Source: Streptomyces barkulensis (GTDB taxonomy: Bacteria > Actinomycetota > Actinomycetes > Streptomycetales > Streptomycetaceae). Taken from it: a stretch of 64,000 bases of DNA. The stretch spans positions 1 to 64,000 of the forward strand of contig NZ_PGSG01000103.1 of the NCBI RefSeq assembly GCF_002843305.1, read 5' to 3'. The position numbers were made by a program, and so were the translations under genes. The notes beneath the pieces were generated by a model. It ran no database searches. It had not been told where the DNA came from and was given only the letters and a program-made list of their open reading frames with translations. Positions 1 to 8,134 of this stretch are shown here, piece after piece; the stretch's first letter is position 1; every line of letters starts with the position of its first letter.

Positions 1-1
1 C

Positions 2-1360
2 ACGCCGGGTGGTCTCCAGCACCTCGGGGCCCTTGATGAGGATGCCGAGCTGGGCGCCGCGTCCGGTGCCGACCATCAGGGCGGTGGGGGTGGCCAGGCC
101 CAGGGCGCAGGGGCAGGCGATGATCAGGACGGCGACGGCCGCGGTGAAGGCCGCGGCCGGCCCTCCGCCGGTGCCGAGCCAGAAGCCCAGGGTGCCCAGC
201 GAGATCAGCAGCACCACCGGCACGAAGACGGCCGAGACCTGGTCGGCCAGCCGCTGCACCTCGGCCTTGCCGCTCTGGGCGTCCTCGACCAGCTTGGCCA
301 TCCGGGCGAGCTGGGTGTCGGAGCCGACACGGGTGGCCCGCACGACCAGCCGGCCGGAGGTGTTGACGGTCGCGCCGGTGACCGCGTCACCGGCCGAGAC
401 GTCCACCGGCACCGACTCGCCGGTCAGCATCGAGGCGTCCACGGCCGAGGAGCCCTCGACCACGGTGCCGTCGGTGGCGATCTTCTCGCCGGGGCGGACC
501 AGGAAGCGGTCCCCGACGGCCAGCTCGGCCACGGGGACGAGCTCCTCGCGCCCTTCCCGCAGCACGGTGACCTCCTTGGCGCCCAGCTCCAGCAGGGCAC
601 GCAGGGCGGCGCCCGCGCTCCGCTTGGAGCGCGCCTCCAGATAGCGGCCGAGCAGGATGAACGTCGTCACCCCGGCGGCGACCTCCAGATACAGGGCGGA
701 GGAGGCGTCGGAGCGGGAGACGGTCAGCTCGAAGCCGTGCCGCATTCCCGGCATGCCGGCGTCACCGAGGAACAGCGCCCACAGCGACCAGCCCAGGGCC
801 GCGGCCGTACCCAGTGAGACCAGGGTGTCCATGGTGGCCGCGCCGTGCCGGGCGTTCGTCCACGCCGCGCGGTGGAAGGGCAGCGCGCCCCACACCACGA
901 CCGGCGCGGCCAGGGTCAGCGACAGCCACTGCCAGTTGTCGAACTGGAGGGCCGGGATCATCGACAGCAGCACCACCGGCACCGACAGGACCAGGGAGAC
1001 CAGGAAACGCTGCCGCAGCGAGGCCAGTTCGCGCTCGCCCTCGCCCTCTCCCCCGCTCTGCCCGGCCCCGGCCCGCGTCCCGGCCTCCGGGCGCGCCGGC
1101 CGCGCGGGGGCGGGCGGCGGGGGCGGCTGGGCGGTGTAGCCGGTCTTCTCGACGGTGGCGATCAGATCGTCGACGCTCACACCGGGGGCGTAGCTGACGC
1201 GCGCCTTCTCGGTGGCGAAGTTGACCGTGGCGCTCACGCCGTCCATCCGGTTGAGCTTCTTCTCGACACGGGCGGCGCAGGAGGCGCAGGTCATCCCGCC
1301 GATGGCGAGTTCGACCTCGTCGGCGGGCGCCTGCGTACCGGATGTCGTGGTGGTGGTCAT
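2..1360 (-). CDS. copA: Copper-exporting P1B-type ATPase CopA (C-terminus outside window)
   Basis: Cu(I)-translocating P-type ATPase that pumps cytoplasmic copper out across the membrane. The ATG lies at the right end and the gene runs off the left edge. Visible parts in order: an N-terminal heavy-metal-associated domain with the GMTCASC copper site at residues 22-28, a charged and Gly/Pro-rich linker, the first transmembrane helices, the actuator domain with TGES, and the transmembrane CPC metal-selectivity motif in CPCALGLATP. The phosphorylation motif DKTGT and the nucleotide-binding domain lie beyond base 1. The gene sits 85 bp downstream of copZ in the same direction, so both probably respond to copper through the CsoR-type site near 1746. 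The family assignment is firm. The sequence does not exclude some silver transport. Confidence 0.95.
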   Translation of the reverse strand, partial: MTTTTTSGTQAPADEVELAIGGMTCASCAARVEKKLNRMDGVSATVNFATEKARVSYAPGVSVDDLIATVEKTGYTAQPPPPPAPARPARPEAGTRAGAGQSGGEGEGERELASLRQRFLVSLVLSVPVVLLSMIPALQFDNWQWLSLTLAAPVVVWGALPFHRAAWTNARHGAATMDTLVSLGTAAALGWSLWALFLGDAGMPGMRHGFELTVSRSDASSALYLEVAAGVTTFILLGRYLEARSKRSAGAALRALLELGAKEVTVLREGREELVPVAELAVGDRFLVRPGEKIATDGTVVEGSSAVDASMLTGESVPVDVSAGDAVTGATVNTSGRLVVRATRVGSDTQLARMAKLVEDAQSGKAEVQRLADQVSAVFVPVVLLISLGTLGFWLGTGGGPAAAFTAAVAVLIIACPCALGLATPTALMVGTGRGAQLGILIKGPEVLETTRR

Positions 1361-1379
1361 GCTCTCTCCCGGGCGGGGG

Positions 1380-1423
1380 CCGGACCGTGCCGGCGGCGCG
1401 GGCGCGCGGCCGGCACGGTCCGG
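1380..1423 (-). promoter_or_regulatory. Strong hairpin between copZ and copA
   Basis: A perfect 14-bp inverted repeat (arms 1380-1393 and 1410-1423) with a 16-nt loop fills most of the copZ-copA gap. There is no T-run, so it is not a textbook terminator. In an operon it could partly stop transcription or protect the upstream mRNA, giving more chaperone than pump. That role is inference. Confidence 0.6.
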
Positions 1424-1445
1424 CGGAGGCGGTGGTCGCGGGCGG

Positions 1446-1664
1446 TCAGGCCCGGCCGGCGAGCTCGTAGCCCGCCTCGTCGACGGCGGCGCGTACGGCC
1501 TCGTCGTCCAGTTCGCGGGTGGAGGTGACGGTCACCAGACCGGTCGAGGCGACGGCCTTCACCTCGGTGACGCCGTCGATCCCGGAGACCTCGCTGTTGA
1601 CGGCGCCCTCGCAGTGGCCGCAGGTCATGCCGGTGACCTTGTAGGTGGTGGTGACGGTGCTCAT
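1446..1664 (-). CDS. copZ: Copper chaperone CopZ
   Basis: A 72-residue single-domain heavy-metal-associated protein that binds Cu(I) through GMTCGHC (residues 12-18) and hands it to CopA. Length and the ferredoxin-like beta-alpha-beta pattern fit CopZ. The ATG at 1664 was chosen because a purine-rich GGGAG site lies about 10 nt upstream and the copper domain begins right after it. The open frame extends to 1727, but that extra part is low-complexity. It is the first gene after the CsoR-type operator and is followed by copA on the same strand. Confidence 0.93.
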   Translation of the reverse strand: MSTVTTTYKVTGMTCGHCEGAVNSEVSGIDGVTEVKAVASTGLVTVTSTRELDDEAVRAAVDEAGYELAGRA

Positions 1665-1737
1665 GGACTCTGCTCCCTCGGATCGGTGCGCGGAAACGCC
1701 CGGACGACCGGGCGGATGTTCCGACACTCTCGACTTT

Positions 1738-1754
1738 ATACCCCTAGGGGGTAT
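1738..1754. promoter_or_regulatory. CsoR-type copper operator
   Basis: A near-perfect palindrome, ATACCCCTAGGGGGTAT, sits 74 bp upstream of copZ. A C-run facing a G-run flanked by TA/AT is the pattern of actinobacterial CsoR operators (family knowledge). One arm has four C and the other five G. No csoR gene is in the window, so the regulator would act in trans. Confidence 0.75.
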
Positions 1755-1870
1755 TAGCCAAATGGGCTCCGGCGCGACCCCTCCGGGATCCCCGGGAAAA
1801 CCGTGGGGCGGCCGTCCAGGGGGCCGGTAGGGTGCGGCGGACGATCATCGAGGGGCAGGGGGGCGAAGCC

Positions 1871-2830
1871 ATGGCGTGCACGGAGTGCGAGGGCGGAGAA
1901 GACAGGAAGGCCGGCGGGGAGGGACGGGGCGAGGCGGCCGGGAACCGGTGCCCGGCGTGCGGCGACACGGCGCCGTCGTCCGCCGCGCCCACAGCACCCG
2001 CGGCGCCCACAGCATCCGCGGCACCCGCGGCATCCACCGCACCCGCGGCATCCGCCGGGAAGGGCACGCCCGCGGGGCAGTCCTGGTGGGTGCTGACCGA
2101 CGAGGAACTGCGGGTGGTGGAACGGACCCGCCGGAAGCAGGGGGAGTCGCCGTATCTGCGCTGGCAGTCCACCCGGACCCTGGCGACCGTCACCGTCGCG
2201 CTGCTGGGGGCGGTCGTGGCCTCGGATCTGTTCGCGATCCTCGCCGGCTCCCGGTTCGCCGGGCTCCTGGAGGAGGAGGCGCAGTCGTCGTGGTACGGCT
2301 CCACCGGGGCCCTGGAGAGCGCGGAGTCGCTGTACTTCGCCGCCGGTGTGGTCCAGTTCGCCGCGCTGGTGGCGGCGGGGATCCCGTTCCTGATGTGGTT
2401 CCACCGCTCCCGGCTCAACGCGGAGACGTTCGACGCCGCGAGCCAGCGGATGAGGCCGGGCTGGGCGATCGGCGGATGGTTCGTGCCCGTCGTCAACCTC
2501 TGGTTCCCCAAGAAGATCGCCAACGACATCTGGGACGCCAGCACCCCGCCGGGGCCGGACGGCACGGTCCGCGAACGCCTTCCCGGCGGACTGCTCAACT
2601 GCTGGTGGCTGCTGTGGCTGCTCACCTGGGCGTCCAGCCGGTTCGCGTCCCGCAGGTACCAGGACGCGCAGACCCTCGAGGAACTCGGGAGCGCCGTCTC
2701 CTCCTACCTCTTCGCCGACGGGGTCGACATCCTCGCCGCCGTGCTGGCGATCCTCGTCGTCCGCAGGATCACCGCCATGCAGCACACCCTCCAGGAGCAC
2801 CGCGCGGCCCTCGCCGCGGCTCCGGTCTGA
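1871..2830 (+). CDS. DUF4328-type membrane protein
   Basis: Integral membrane protein of unknown function, 319 residues. The N-terminus is hydrophilic: a Cys-bearing stretch with CxxC pairs (CTEC, CPAC) that may be a small zinc ribbon, then an Ala/Pro/Thr-rich linker encoded by repetitive GC-rich DNA. About four transmembrane segments follow. The stretch around IGGWFVPVVNLWFPKK is typical of the DUF4328 family in Streptomyces. The ATG at 1871 follows a strong purine-rich site; the upstream GTG at 1832 has none. It is transcribed divergently from copZ, but nothing shows a link to copper. Confidence 0.8.
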   Translation: MACTECEGGEDRKAGGEGRGEAAGNRCPACGDTAPSSAAPTAPAAPTASAAPAASTAPAASAGKGTPAGQSWWVLTDEELRVVERTRRKQGESPYLRWQSTRTLATVTVALLGAVVASDLFAILAGSRFAGLLEEEAQSSWYGSTGALESAESLYFAAGVVQFAALVAAGIPFLMWFHRSRLNAETFDAASQRMRPGWAIGGWFVPVVNLWFPKKIANDIWDASTPPGPDGTVRERLPGGLLNCWWLLWLLTWASSRFASRRYQDAQTLEELGSAVSSYLFADGVDILAAVLAILVVRRITAMQHTLQEHRAALAAAPV

Positions 2831-2954
2831 TCCGCCCGCCCGCCCGGCACCCCTGTCCCGGGCCGCTCCGGGGCAGCGGTAGGGTGCCCGCCTGTCGGGG
2901 CCCGCGCACGGCAGGTCCGGCGGCCGGAGTCCGCGTCCTGGGGAGAGTGTTCTC

Positions 2955-4268
2955 GTGGTACTCGTCATGGTGTTCGGAGTGGCGCTGCTCACAGCGGTGC
3001 TGCTGTCCGGGCTGGCCGCCCGGTCGGTGCTCTCCACCTCGCTGCTGTTCCTGGTGGGCGGCGCGCTGGTCAGCGACGGCTTCCTGGGGCTGATCCACAT
3101 CACCCCGGACAGCGACATCGTGGCGGCCACCGCCGACCTGGCCCTGTTCGCGGTGCTGTTCACCGACGGCATGCACGTCTCCTTCCCCGCGCTGCGCCGG
3201 GCCTGGCGCAATCCGGTCCGCGCGCTCGGCCTGGGCATGCCGCTGGCCTTCCTCGGCGTCGCGCTGCTGACCCACTTCCTGGTCGGCCTGGACTGGACGA
3301 CGTCCTTCCTGGTGGGCGCGGTACTGGCGCCCACCGACCCGGTGTTCGCCTCGGCGATCGTGGGCCGCGAGGAGGTGCCCGCGAAGCTGCGGCAGCTCCT
3401 CAACATCGAAAGCGGCGTCAACGACGGTCTCGCACTGCCCTTCGTCCTGATCCTCATCGCCGCCGCCGCGCCGGCCGGGCACGCCGAGGACGCCGACTTC
3501 GCCGCGATCGCCACCGAGCTGGTCCTCGGCCTGCTCTTCGGCGTCCTGCTGCCGCTGCTGGCGAACTGGCTGGTCCGCTTCCGTCTGCTGGGAGCCGAGC
3601 CCAGGCTCCAGCCGCTGCTGCCGCTGGCCGTCGGTGTGACCCTGTACGCCGCCTGCCACCTCACCCACGCCAACCCCTACCTCGCCGCTTTCTCGGCGGG
3701 CGCGGTGATCGCCGCGGTCTCCCCGGAGGCCAAGGAGGCGTTCGAGCCGCTGGGGGAGTCCCTGGCGGAGCTGGCGAAGTTCGCGGCGCTGCTGGTCTTC
3801 GGCGCGCTGCTGACCCCGCAGCTCTTCGGGGACCTGACCTTCGGTGGTTATGTGGTCGCGGTCCTGGCCATCGTGCTGATCCGCCCGGCCTCGATGCTGC
3901 TGTCCCTGGTGGGCACCGGTTTCGACCGCAAGGAGAGGCTCACGGCGGCCTGGTTCGGGCCCAAGGGCTTCGCCTCGGTGGTCTACGGACTGCTGGTGCT
4001 CCAGTCGGGCGTCCCGCGCGCCGAGGACGCCTTCACGCTGATCGCCGTCACCATCGCCTTCTCGATCGTCGCCCACAGCAGCACGGACGTGCCGATCGCG
4101 CGGGTCTTCGACCTCGAGAAGCTGGCGGGCATCCCGGGCGACGGGAAGGGGCCGCGCCTGCCGGTGGGCGGGCGCGGCCGGGGTGGTGCGGGCGGCGGTG
4201 ACGACGCCGGAAGCGGCACTTCGGACTCCGGAGGGGCCGGGGAGGGCGCCGTCAGCCCTCGCGGTTGA
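2955..4268 (+). CDS. CPA1-type Na+(K+)/H+ antiporter (NhaP-like)
   Basis: Membrane antiporter exchanging protons for monovalent cations, 437 residues with about 12 hydrophobic helices. The conserved ion-site region reads ESGVNDG near residue 155, matching the Asn-Asp motif of NhaP/CPA1 carriers. The preceding LAPTDPVFAS element also matches. The C-terminal tail (last ~45 residues) is Gly/Arg/Asp-rich and cytoplasmic. The GTG start is preceded by GGGGAG at good distance. Its 3' end overlaps the convergent nhaA gene by 17 bp, so two unrelated Na+/H+ antiporter families lie tail to tail. Cation preference cannot be read from sequence. Confidence 0.9.
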   Translation: MVLVMVFGVALLTAVLLSGLAARSVLSTSLLFLVGGALVSDGFLGLIHITPDSDIVAATADLALFAVLFTDGMHVSFPALRRAWRNPVRALGLGMPLAFLGVALLTHFLVGLDWTTSFLVGAVLAPTDPVFASAIVGREEVPAKLRQLLNIESGVNDGLALPFVLILIAAAAPAGHAEDADFAAIATELVLGLLFGVLLPLLANWLVRFRLLGAEPRLQPLLPLAVGVTLYAACHLTHANPYLAAFSAGAVIAAVSPEAKEAFEPLGESLAELAKFAALLVFGALLTPQLFGDLTFGGYVVAVLAIVLIRPASMLLSLVGTGFDRKERLTAAWFGPKGFASVVYGLLVLQSGVPRAEDAFTLIAVTIAFSIVAHSSTDVPIARVFDLEKLAGIPGDGKGPRLPVGGRGRGGAGGGDDAGSGTSDSGGAGEGAVSPRG

Positions 4269-5619
4269 CCTCCCGGTCGGCCCGGCCGGCGGCTCCCTCG
4301 GTGACCGTGCCCCGCGACCGCTCGTAGATGTCGGGGATGCCGTCGTGGTCGTCGTCCCGGTTCTCCTCCTCCCACAGCCGCTTGTAGCGGGCGTCGCGGA
4401 ACTTGAGGAAGACGGCGGCGGCCACCGCGGAGAGCAGCGAGCCGAGCAGGACGGCCGCCTTGACGTACTCGCCGGTCTCCGCGTTGTCCGCGAAGGCCAG
4501 ATCGCCCACCAGCAGCGAGACGGTGAAGCCGATGCCGGCCAGCAGCGCGACGCCCGCCACGTCCGCCCACTCCAGGTCCTCGCTGAGCCGGGCGCGGGTG
4601 AAGCGGGCGGCCAGATAGGTGCCGCCGAAGACGCCGATGAGCTTGCCCGCGAACAGGCCGAGGATCACACCCAGCGACTCGGGCCGGCGGAACGTCTCGC
4701 CCAGCGCGTCGCCGGAGACGCCGACGCCTGCCGCGAAGAGGGCGAACACCGGCACCGCGAAGCCCGCCGACAGCGGCCGCACCAGGTGTTCGATCCGCTC
4801 GGCCGGGGACTCCTTCTCGGTGGGCCAGCCCTCGCTGCCCTTGGTCGGGACCACCCGCAGCAGCATGCCCATCGCCACACCGGCGATGGTGGCGTGCACC
4901 CCGCTGGCGTGCATCAGCGCCCAGATGACCAGGCCCAGCGGCACGTACACGTACCAGCCGCGCACCCGCAGCTTCTGGTGGAGGAACCAGAACACCGCCA
5001 GTCCGGCCAGCGCCCCGCCCAGGGCGGGCAGGTTCAGCGCGGAGGTGTAGAAGACGGCGATGACGAGGATCGCGCCGAGGTCGTCGACGATGGCGAGGGT
5101 GAGGAGGAAGGCCCGGATGCCCGACGGCAGGTTGGTGCCGATCACGGCGAGCACGCCGAGGGCGAAGGCGATGTCGGTGGCCATGGGGATGGCCCAGCCG
5201 TCCATCTGGCCGCCGCCCGCCGCGTTGACCGCGACGTAGAAGAGGGCGGGCACCACCATGCCGCACACGGCGGCGACCACCGGGAGCGCGGCCGCGGCCG
5301 GGCGCCGCAGCTCACCCAGGAGCAGTTCGCGCTTCAGCTCGATGCCGGCGACGAAGAAGAAGATCGTCAGCAGGCCGTCCGAGGCCCAGTGCCCCACCGA
5401 CAGGTCGAGGTGGAGGGAGGAGATGCCGAAGTGGAAGTCGCGGACCGACTCGTACAGGCTCCCCCAGGGAGAGTTCGCCCAGACCAGCGCCACCACCGCG
5501 GCGGCCAGCAGCAGCATCCCGCCGACGGTCTCGGTGCGCAGCGCCTCCAGCAGGAACCGGCGCTCCTGGAACGACGGCAGCCCGAAGAGGGAGGTGCGCT
5601 CTTTGGGGGCGTTGGACAT
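4252..5619 (-). CDS. nhaA: Na+/H+ antiporter NhaA
   Basis: Electrogenic Na+(Li+)/H+ antiporter of the inner membrane, 455 residues. Family landmarks are MATDIAFALGVLAVIG and the ion-binding Asp pair in LAIVDDLGAILVIA, which corresponds to the Asp163/Asp164 pair of the E. coli protein. The N-terminus lies before TM1 and the C-terminus carries an acidic cytoplasmic extension (EEENRDDDHDGIPD), common in actinobacterial NhaA. The ATG at 5619 is supported by GGGAGGT about 7 nt upstream; the open frame continues to 5901 without another good start. It is convergent with, and overlaps by 17 bp, the NhaP-like gene. Confidence 0.95.
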   Translation of the reverse strand: MSNAPKERTSLFGLPSFQERRFLLEALRTETVGGMLLLAAAVVALVWANSPWGSLYESVRDFHFGISSLHLDLSVGHWASDGLLTIFFFVAGIELKRELLLGELRRPAAAALPVVAAVCGMVVPALFYVAVNAAGGGQMDGWAIPMATDIAFALGVLAVIGTNLPSGIRAFLLTLAIVDDLGAILVIAVFYTSALNLPALGGALAGLAVFWFLHQKLRVRGWYVYVPLGLVIWALMHASGVHATIAGVAMGMLLRVVPTKGSEGWPTEKESPAERIEHLVRPLSAGFAVPVFALFAAGVGVSGDALGETFRRPESLGVILGLFAGKLIGVFGGTYLAARFTRARLSEDLEWADVAGVALLAGIGFTVSLLVGDLAFADNAETGEYVKAAVLLGSLLSAVAAAVFLKFRDARYKRLWEEENRDDDHDGIPDIYERSRGTVTEGAAGRADREVNREG

Positions 5620-6016
5620 GGAGTGACCTCCCGGGGTCGGTTTCGGGGTACGTGGACAACGTCGCCGACCAGACTTCCCGGCACACCATTTATGATCTTG
5701 ATTGTCATACCACCGTACCCACAACCTGCTGTTTCCGCGCAAGAGCGGATCCGTGCACGACTGCGCGGGTACCGTCGGGTAGTGCCCGGCAACTCCCGGT
5801 CCATGTCGGCGAATGCCCCCGGCCGCCCCGGTTTCGCCGGTGACGGTGATCACACCGCCCTCCGCCGCGGCGACCGGACGTGATCCTTCCCCGCCGCGCA
5901 CGCCGTCACCCCTGCCGCGGCGGTCCCGTCCCTCCCTTACCCTGTGCCGGTGGCCCGGCCGGCCGTACGGCCGGGGACGAGCGGAAGCGCGAAACGGCAG
6001 AGGGGGTGGGGCACCG
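5620..6016. other. Divergent intergenic region nhaA / pucR-like
   Basis: About 400 bp without a convincing gene. It holds an AT-rich island around 5685-5715, unusual for this genome, which probably carries the nhaA promoter. No -35/-10 pair could be assigned with confidence. The open frames here are low-complexity and lack starts. Confidence 0.5.
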
Positions 6017-7123
6017 GTGAGACGCAGCAGGCTCCCCGACGCCTTCCTCGGCGGTTACGCGGAACTGCTCGCCGAGATATCCCGGACCGGGCGGCTGCCG
6101 CGCCGCGCCGAGCTGGACGCCTTCCGCGAGACCGGCGAGCGGGTCGCCGAGCAGGGCCACGGCCTGCGCGACCTGGTCGGCCTCTACCTCGCCGAGACCC
6201 GCCGGCTGTGGGGCACCCTGCCGGGCATCGCCCGGTCGGCCACAGCCGCGGAGCGGGCCCGCACCGGCGACGCCCTGCTGGCCGCGGTGGAGGCCGCGGT
6301 GGCCGCGCTGGGAGAGGGGCACGAGCGGGCCCAGCGGCTGGCGGTACGGCAGGAGGAGGCCGAGCGCCGCGAGTTCGTGGACGACCTGCTCTACGGCCGC
6401 AGCGACCTGGGCCGGCTGGCCGAGCGCGCCGAGCGCTTCGGTCTGCGGCTGGCCCGCGCGCACGCGGTCGCGGTGGCCTCGGGCACCGAGAAGTACGACG
6501 ACGTGCACCCCACCGTGCGCCGCATCGAGCGCGAGCTGGTGGGCCGCTTCGGCGAGCGCGACGTGCTGCTCGCCACCAAGGACGGGCGGCTGGTGTGCAT
6601 CGCCGCCAGCGCCGACAAGTCCGTGCTGCGGGCCTTCGCCCGGCTCGCCGAGGACCCCGGCCCGGGCTATCCCGCCGCCGGGCGGGTGGCGCTCGGCCGG
6701 TCCCACAGCGGCCCCAGCGGCGTGGTGCGCTCCTACGAGGAGGCGCTGGGGGCCCTGGACCTCGCCGACCGGCTCGGCCTGGAGGGGGTCCGGTTCAACG
6801 CGGCGGAGATGCTGGTCTTCCCGGTGCTGCTGCGCGACCGCGCGGCGATGGCCGATCTGGTGCGCACGGTGCTGGGGCCGCTCACCCAGGCCCGCGGCGG
6901 GGCCGCGCCGCTGCTGGAGACCCTGTCGGTGTGCTCGGCGGCGGGCTATGTGAACGCGGAGGCCGCCCGCCGGCTGGGCGTGAGCGTGCGGACCCTGTCG
7001 TACCGGCTGGCGCGCATCCGGGAGCTGACCGGTTACGACCCCGGCGACGGTCTCCAGCGCTACACCCTGGAGACCGCCGCGATGGGCGCCCGGCTGTTGG
7101 GCTGGCCGGAGAAGCCGCTCTAG
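6017..7123 (+). CDS. PucR/CdaR-type helix-turn-helix regulator
   Basis: Probable transcription factor, 368 residues. The N-terminal half is helical and Ala/Arg/Glu-rich, resembling the sensory part of PucR-like proteins. A degenerate GGDEF-like fold lies centrally. The C-terminal 60 residues carry the PucR-type HTH (EAARRLGVSVRTLSYRLARI). The GTG at 6017 was chosen because AGGGGGTGGGG lies just upstream and the frame to the left (from 5813) is Pro/Arg-rich and non-conserved in character. It is transcribed away from nhaA. Targets are unknown; regulating nhaA or itself is only a possibility. Confidence 0.85.
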   Translation: MRRSRLPDAFLGGYAELLAEISRTGRLPRRAELDAFRETGERVAEQGHGLRDLVGLYLAETRRLWGTLPGIARSATAAERARTGDALLAAVEAAVAALGEGHERAQRLAVRQEEAERREFVDDLLYGRSDLGRLAERAERFGLRLARAHAVAVASGTEKYDDVHPTVRRIERELVGRFGERDVLLATKDGRLVCIAASADKSVLRAFARLAEDPGPGYPAAGRVALGRSHSGPSGVVRSYEEALGALDLADRLGLEGVRFNAAEMLVFPVLLRDRAAMADLVRTVLGPLTQARGGAAPLLETLSVCSAAGYVNAEAARRLGVSVRTLSYRLARIRELTGYDPGDGLQRYTLETAAMGARLLGWPEKPL

Positions 7124-7130
7124 CCGACCG

Positions 7131-7190
7131 CCCCGCGGCTCCTCGCGGCTCCTCGCGGCTCCTCGCGGCTCCTCGCGGCTCCCCGCGCCC
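7131..7190. repeat. 10-bp tandem repeat
   Basis: Four perfect copies of CCTCGCGGCT (7141-7180) with degraded copies on both sides, lying directly after the stop of the PucR-like gene. Non-coding. It could fold weakly, but no terminator shape is evident. Confidence 0.85.
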
Positions 7191-7385
7191 CGGGGCCGCC
7201 GAACCGCCTGGCCGGACAGCCCGCACCACCCGGCCCGAAGGGGCGGGCGACGGCTGCCGCGCCGACGGTTCCCTCCGGTTGCCGGACGTAAGCACGGCGT
7301 AAAGATTGCCGGATCCTGGCAATGTGCGACCCGGTTCCGGACTGTCAGCATGAGGTCACGCCGCGACCGGTACGGGGGTGCAACG

Positions 7386-8066
7386 ATGAGCGAGTTCATG
7401 CGTACGGCCATGAGCTTCCCCGCCAATCTGTTCGGGTTCGGACTTGTGGTGGTGCTCGTGTACTGGTTGACGGTGCTGGTCGGAGCGGTCGGCGTCGATG
7501 CCCTCGACGGGGGTGAGAGCATCGACGCCGGCCACTGCGACCACTTCGGTACCGGTCCGGCCACCGGCCCCGCGGCGGTTCTCGCGGCGGCCGGACTCGG
7601 CGGGGCGCCGGTTTCCGTCTCCCTGTCTCTCCTCATCTCGATTGCCTGGTTCGCATCACTGAGTGGTGCGGTGCTGGTCGAGCGGGCCGGCGGGGGCGCC
7701 CCGGCGCGCCTGCTGGTCCTGCCCGCCGCGCTGCTCGCCGCCTGGGTGCTGACCCGGCTGCTGGTCCGCCCGCTGGCCCGGCTGGCGCCGCGCGAGACGG
7801 GCACCGGCCACCGCGACCTCGTCGGCCGGTTGTGCACCATCCGCACCGGGCACGTCAGCCACCGCTTCGGGCAGGCGGAGATCGCCGCCGACGACGGCTC
7901 GGTCCATCTGGTCCAGGTCCGGGCCCGGGGCGAGGACGCCGCGGGCCTGGCCGCCGGAAGCACCGCGCTGGTCTTCGACTACGACCCCGACGGCGGTTTC
8001 TTCCACGTCATGCCCTGCGACCCCGTACTGGATCCCGGTCCGGACGCCGGCCGGCCGCCGCGCTGA
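7386..8066 (+). CDS. YqiJ-like OB-fold membrane protein, flotillin partner
   Basis: A 226-residue membrane protein. Three hydrophobic segments (roughly residues 13-38, 75-100 and 110-130) precede a C-terminal soluble region with the beta-rich character of an OB/NfeD-like fold (GRLCTIRTGHVSHRFGQAEI onward). Size, topology and position directly ahead of a YqiK-type flotillin match E. coli YqiJ. NfeD-like partners work with SPFH proteins in membrane microdomains (family knowledge). The ATG at 7386 follows GGGGGTG; the ORF could begin at 7350 but that adds only a short Arg-rich stretch. The flotillin gene starts 68 bp downstream. Confidence 0.8.
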   Translation: MSEFMRTAMSFPANLFGFGLVVVLVYWLTVLVGAVGVDALDGGESIDAGHCDHFGTGPATGPAAVLAAAGLGGAPVSVSLSLLISIAWFASLSGAVLVERAGGGAPARLLVLPAALLAAWVLTRLLVRPLARLAPRETGTGHRDLVGRLCTIRTGHVSHRFGQAEIAADDGSVHLVQVRARGEDAAGLAAGSTALVFDYDPDGGFFHVMPCDPVLDPGPDAGRPPR

Positions 8067-8134
8067 CCCCCGCGCGCCGCCGCGGGCCCGTCCACCGGAC
8101 CTCAAGCACACAACCTCACAAGGAACCCACCGCC

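Noticed and set aside
7131..7190. CRISPR-like repeat array
   Set aside because: Units are 10 bp, contiguous and without spacers; the same is true of the tandem repeats at 41665, 53601 and 59055.
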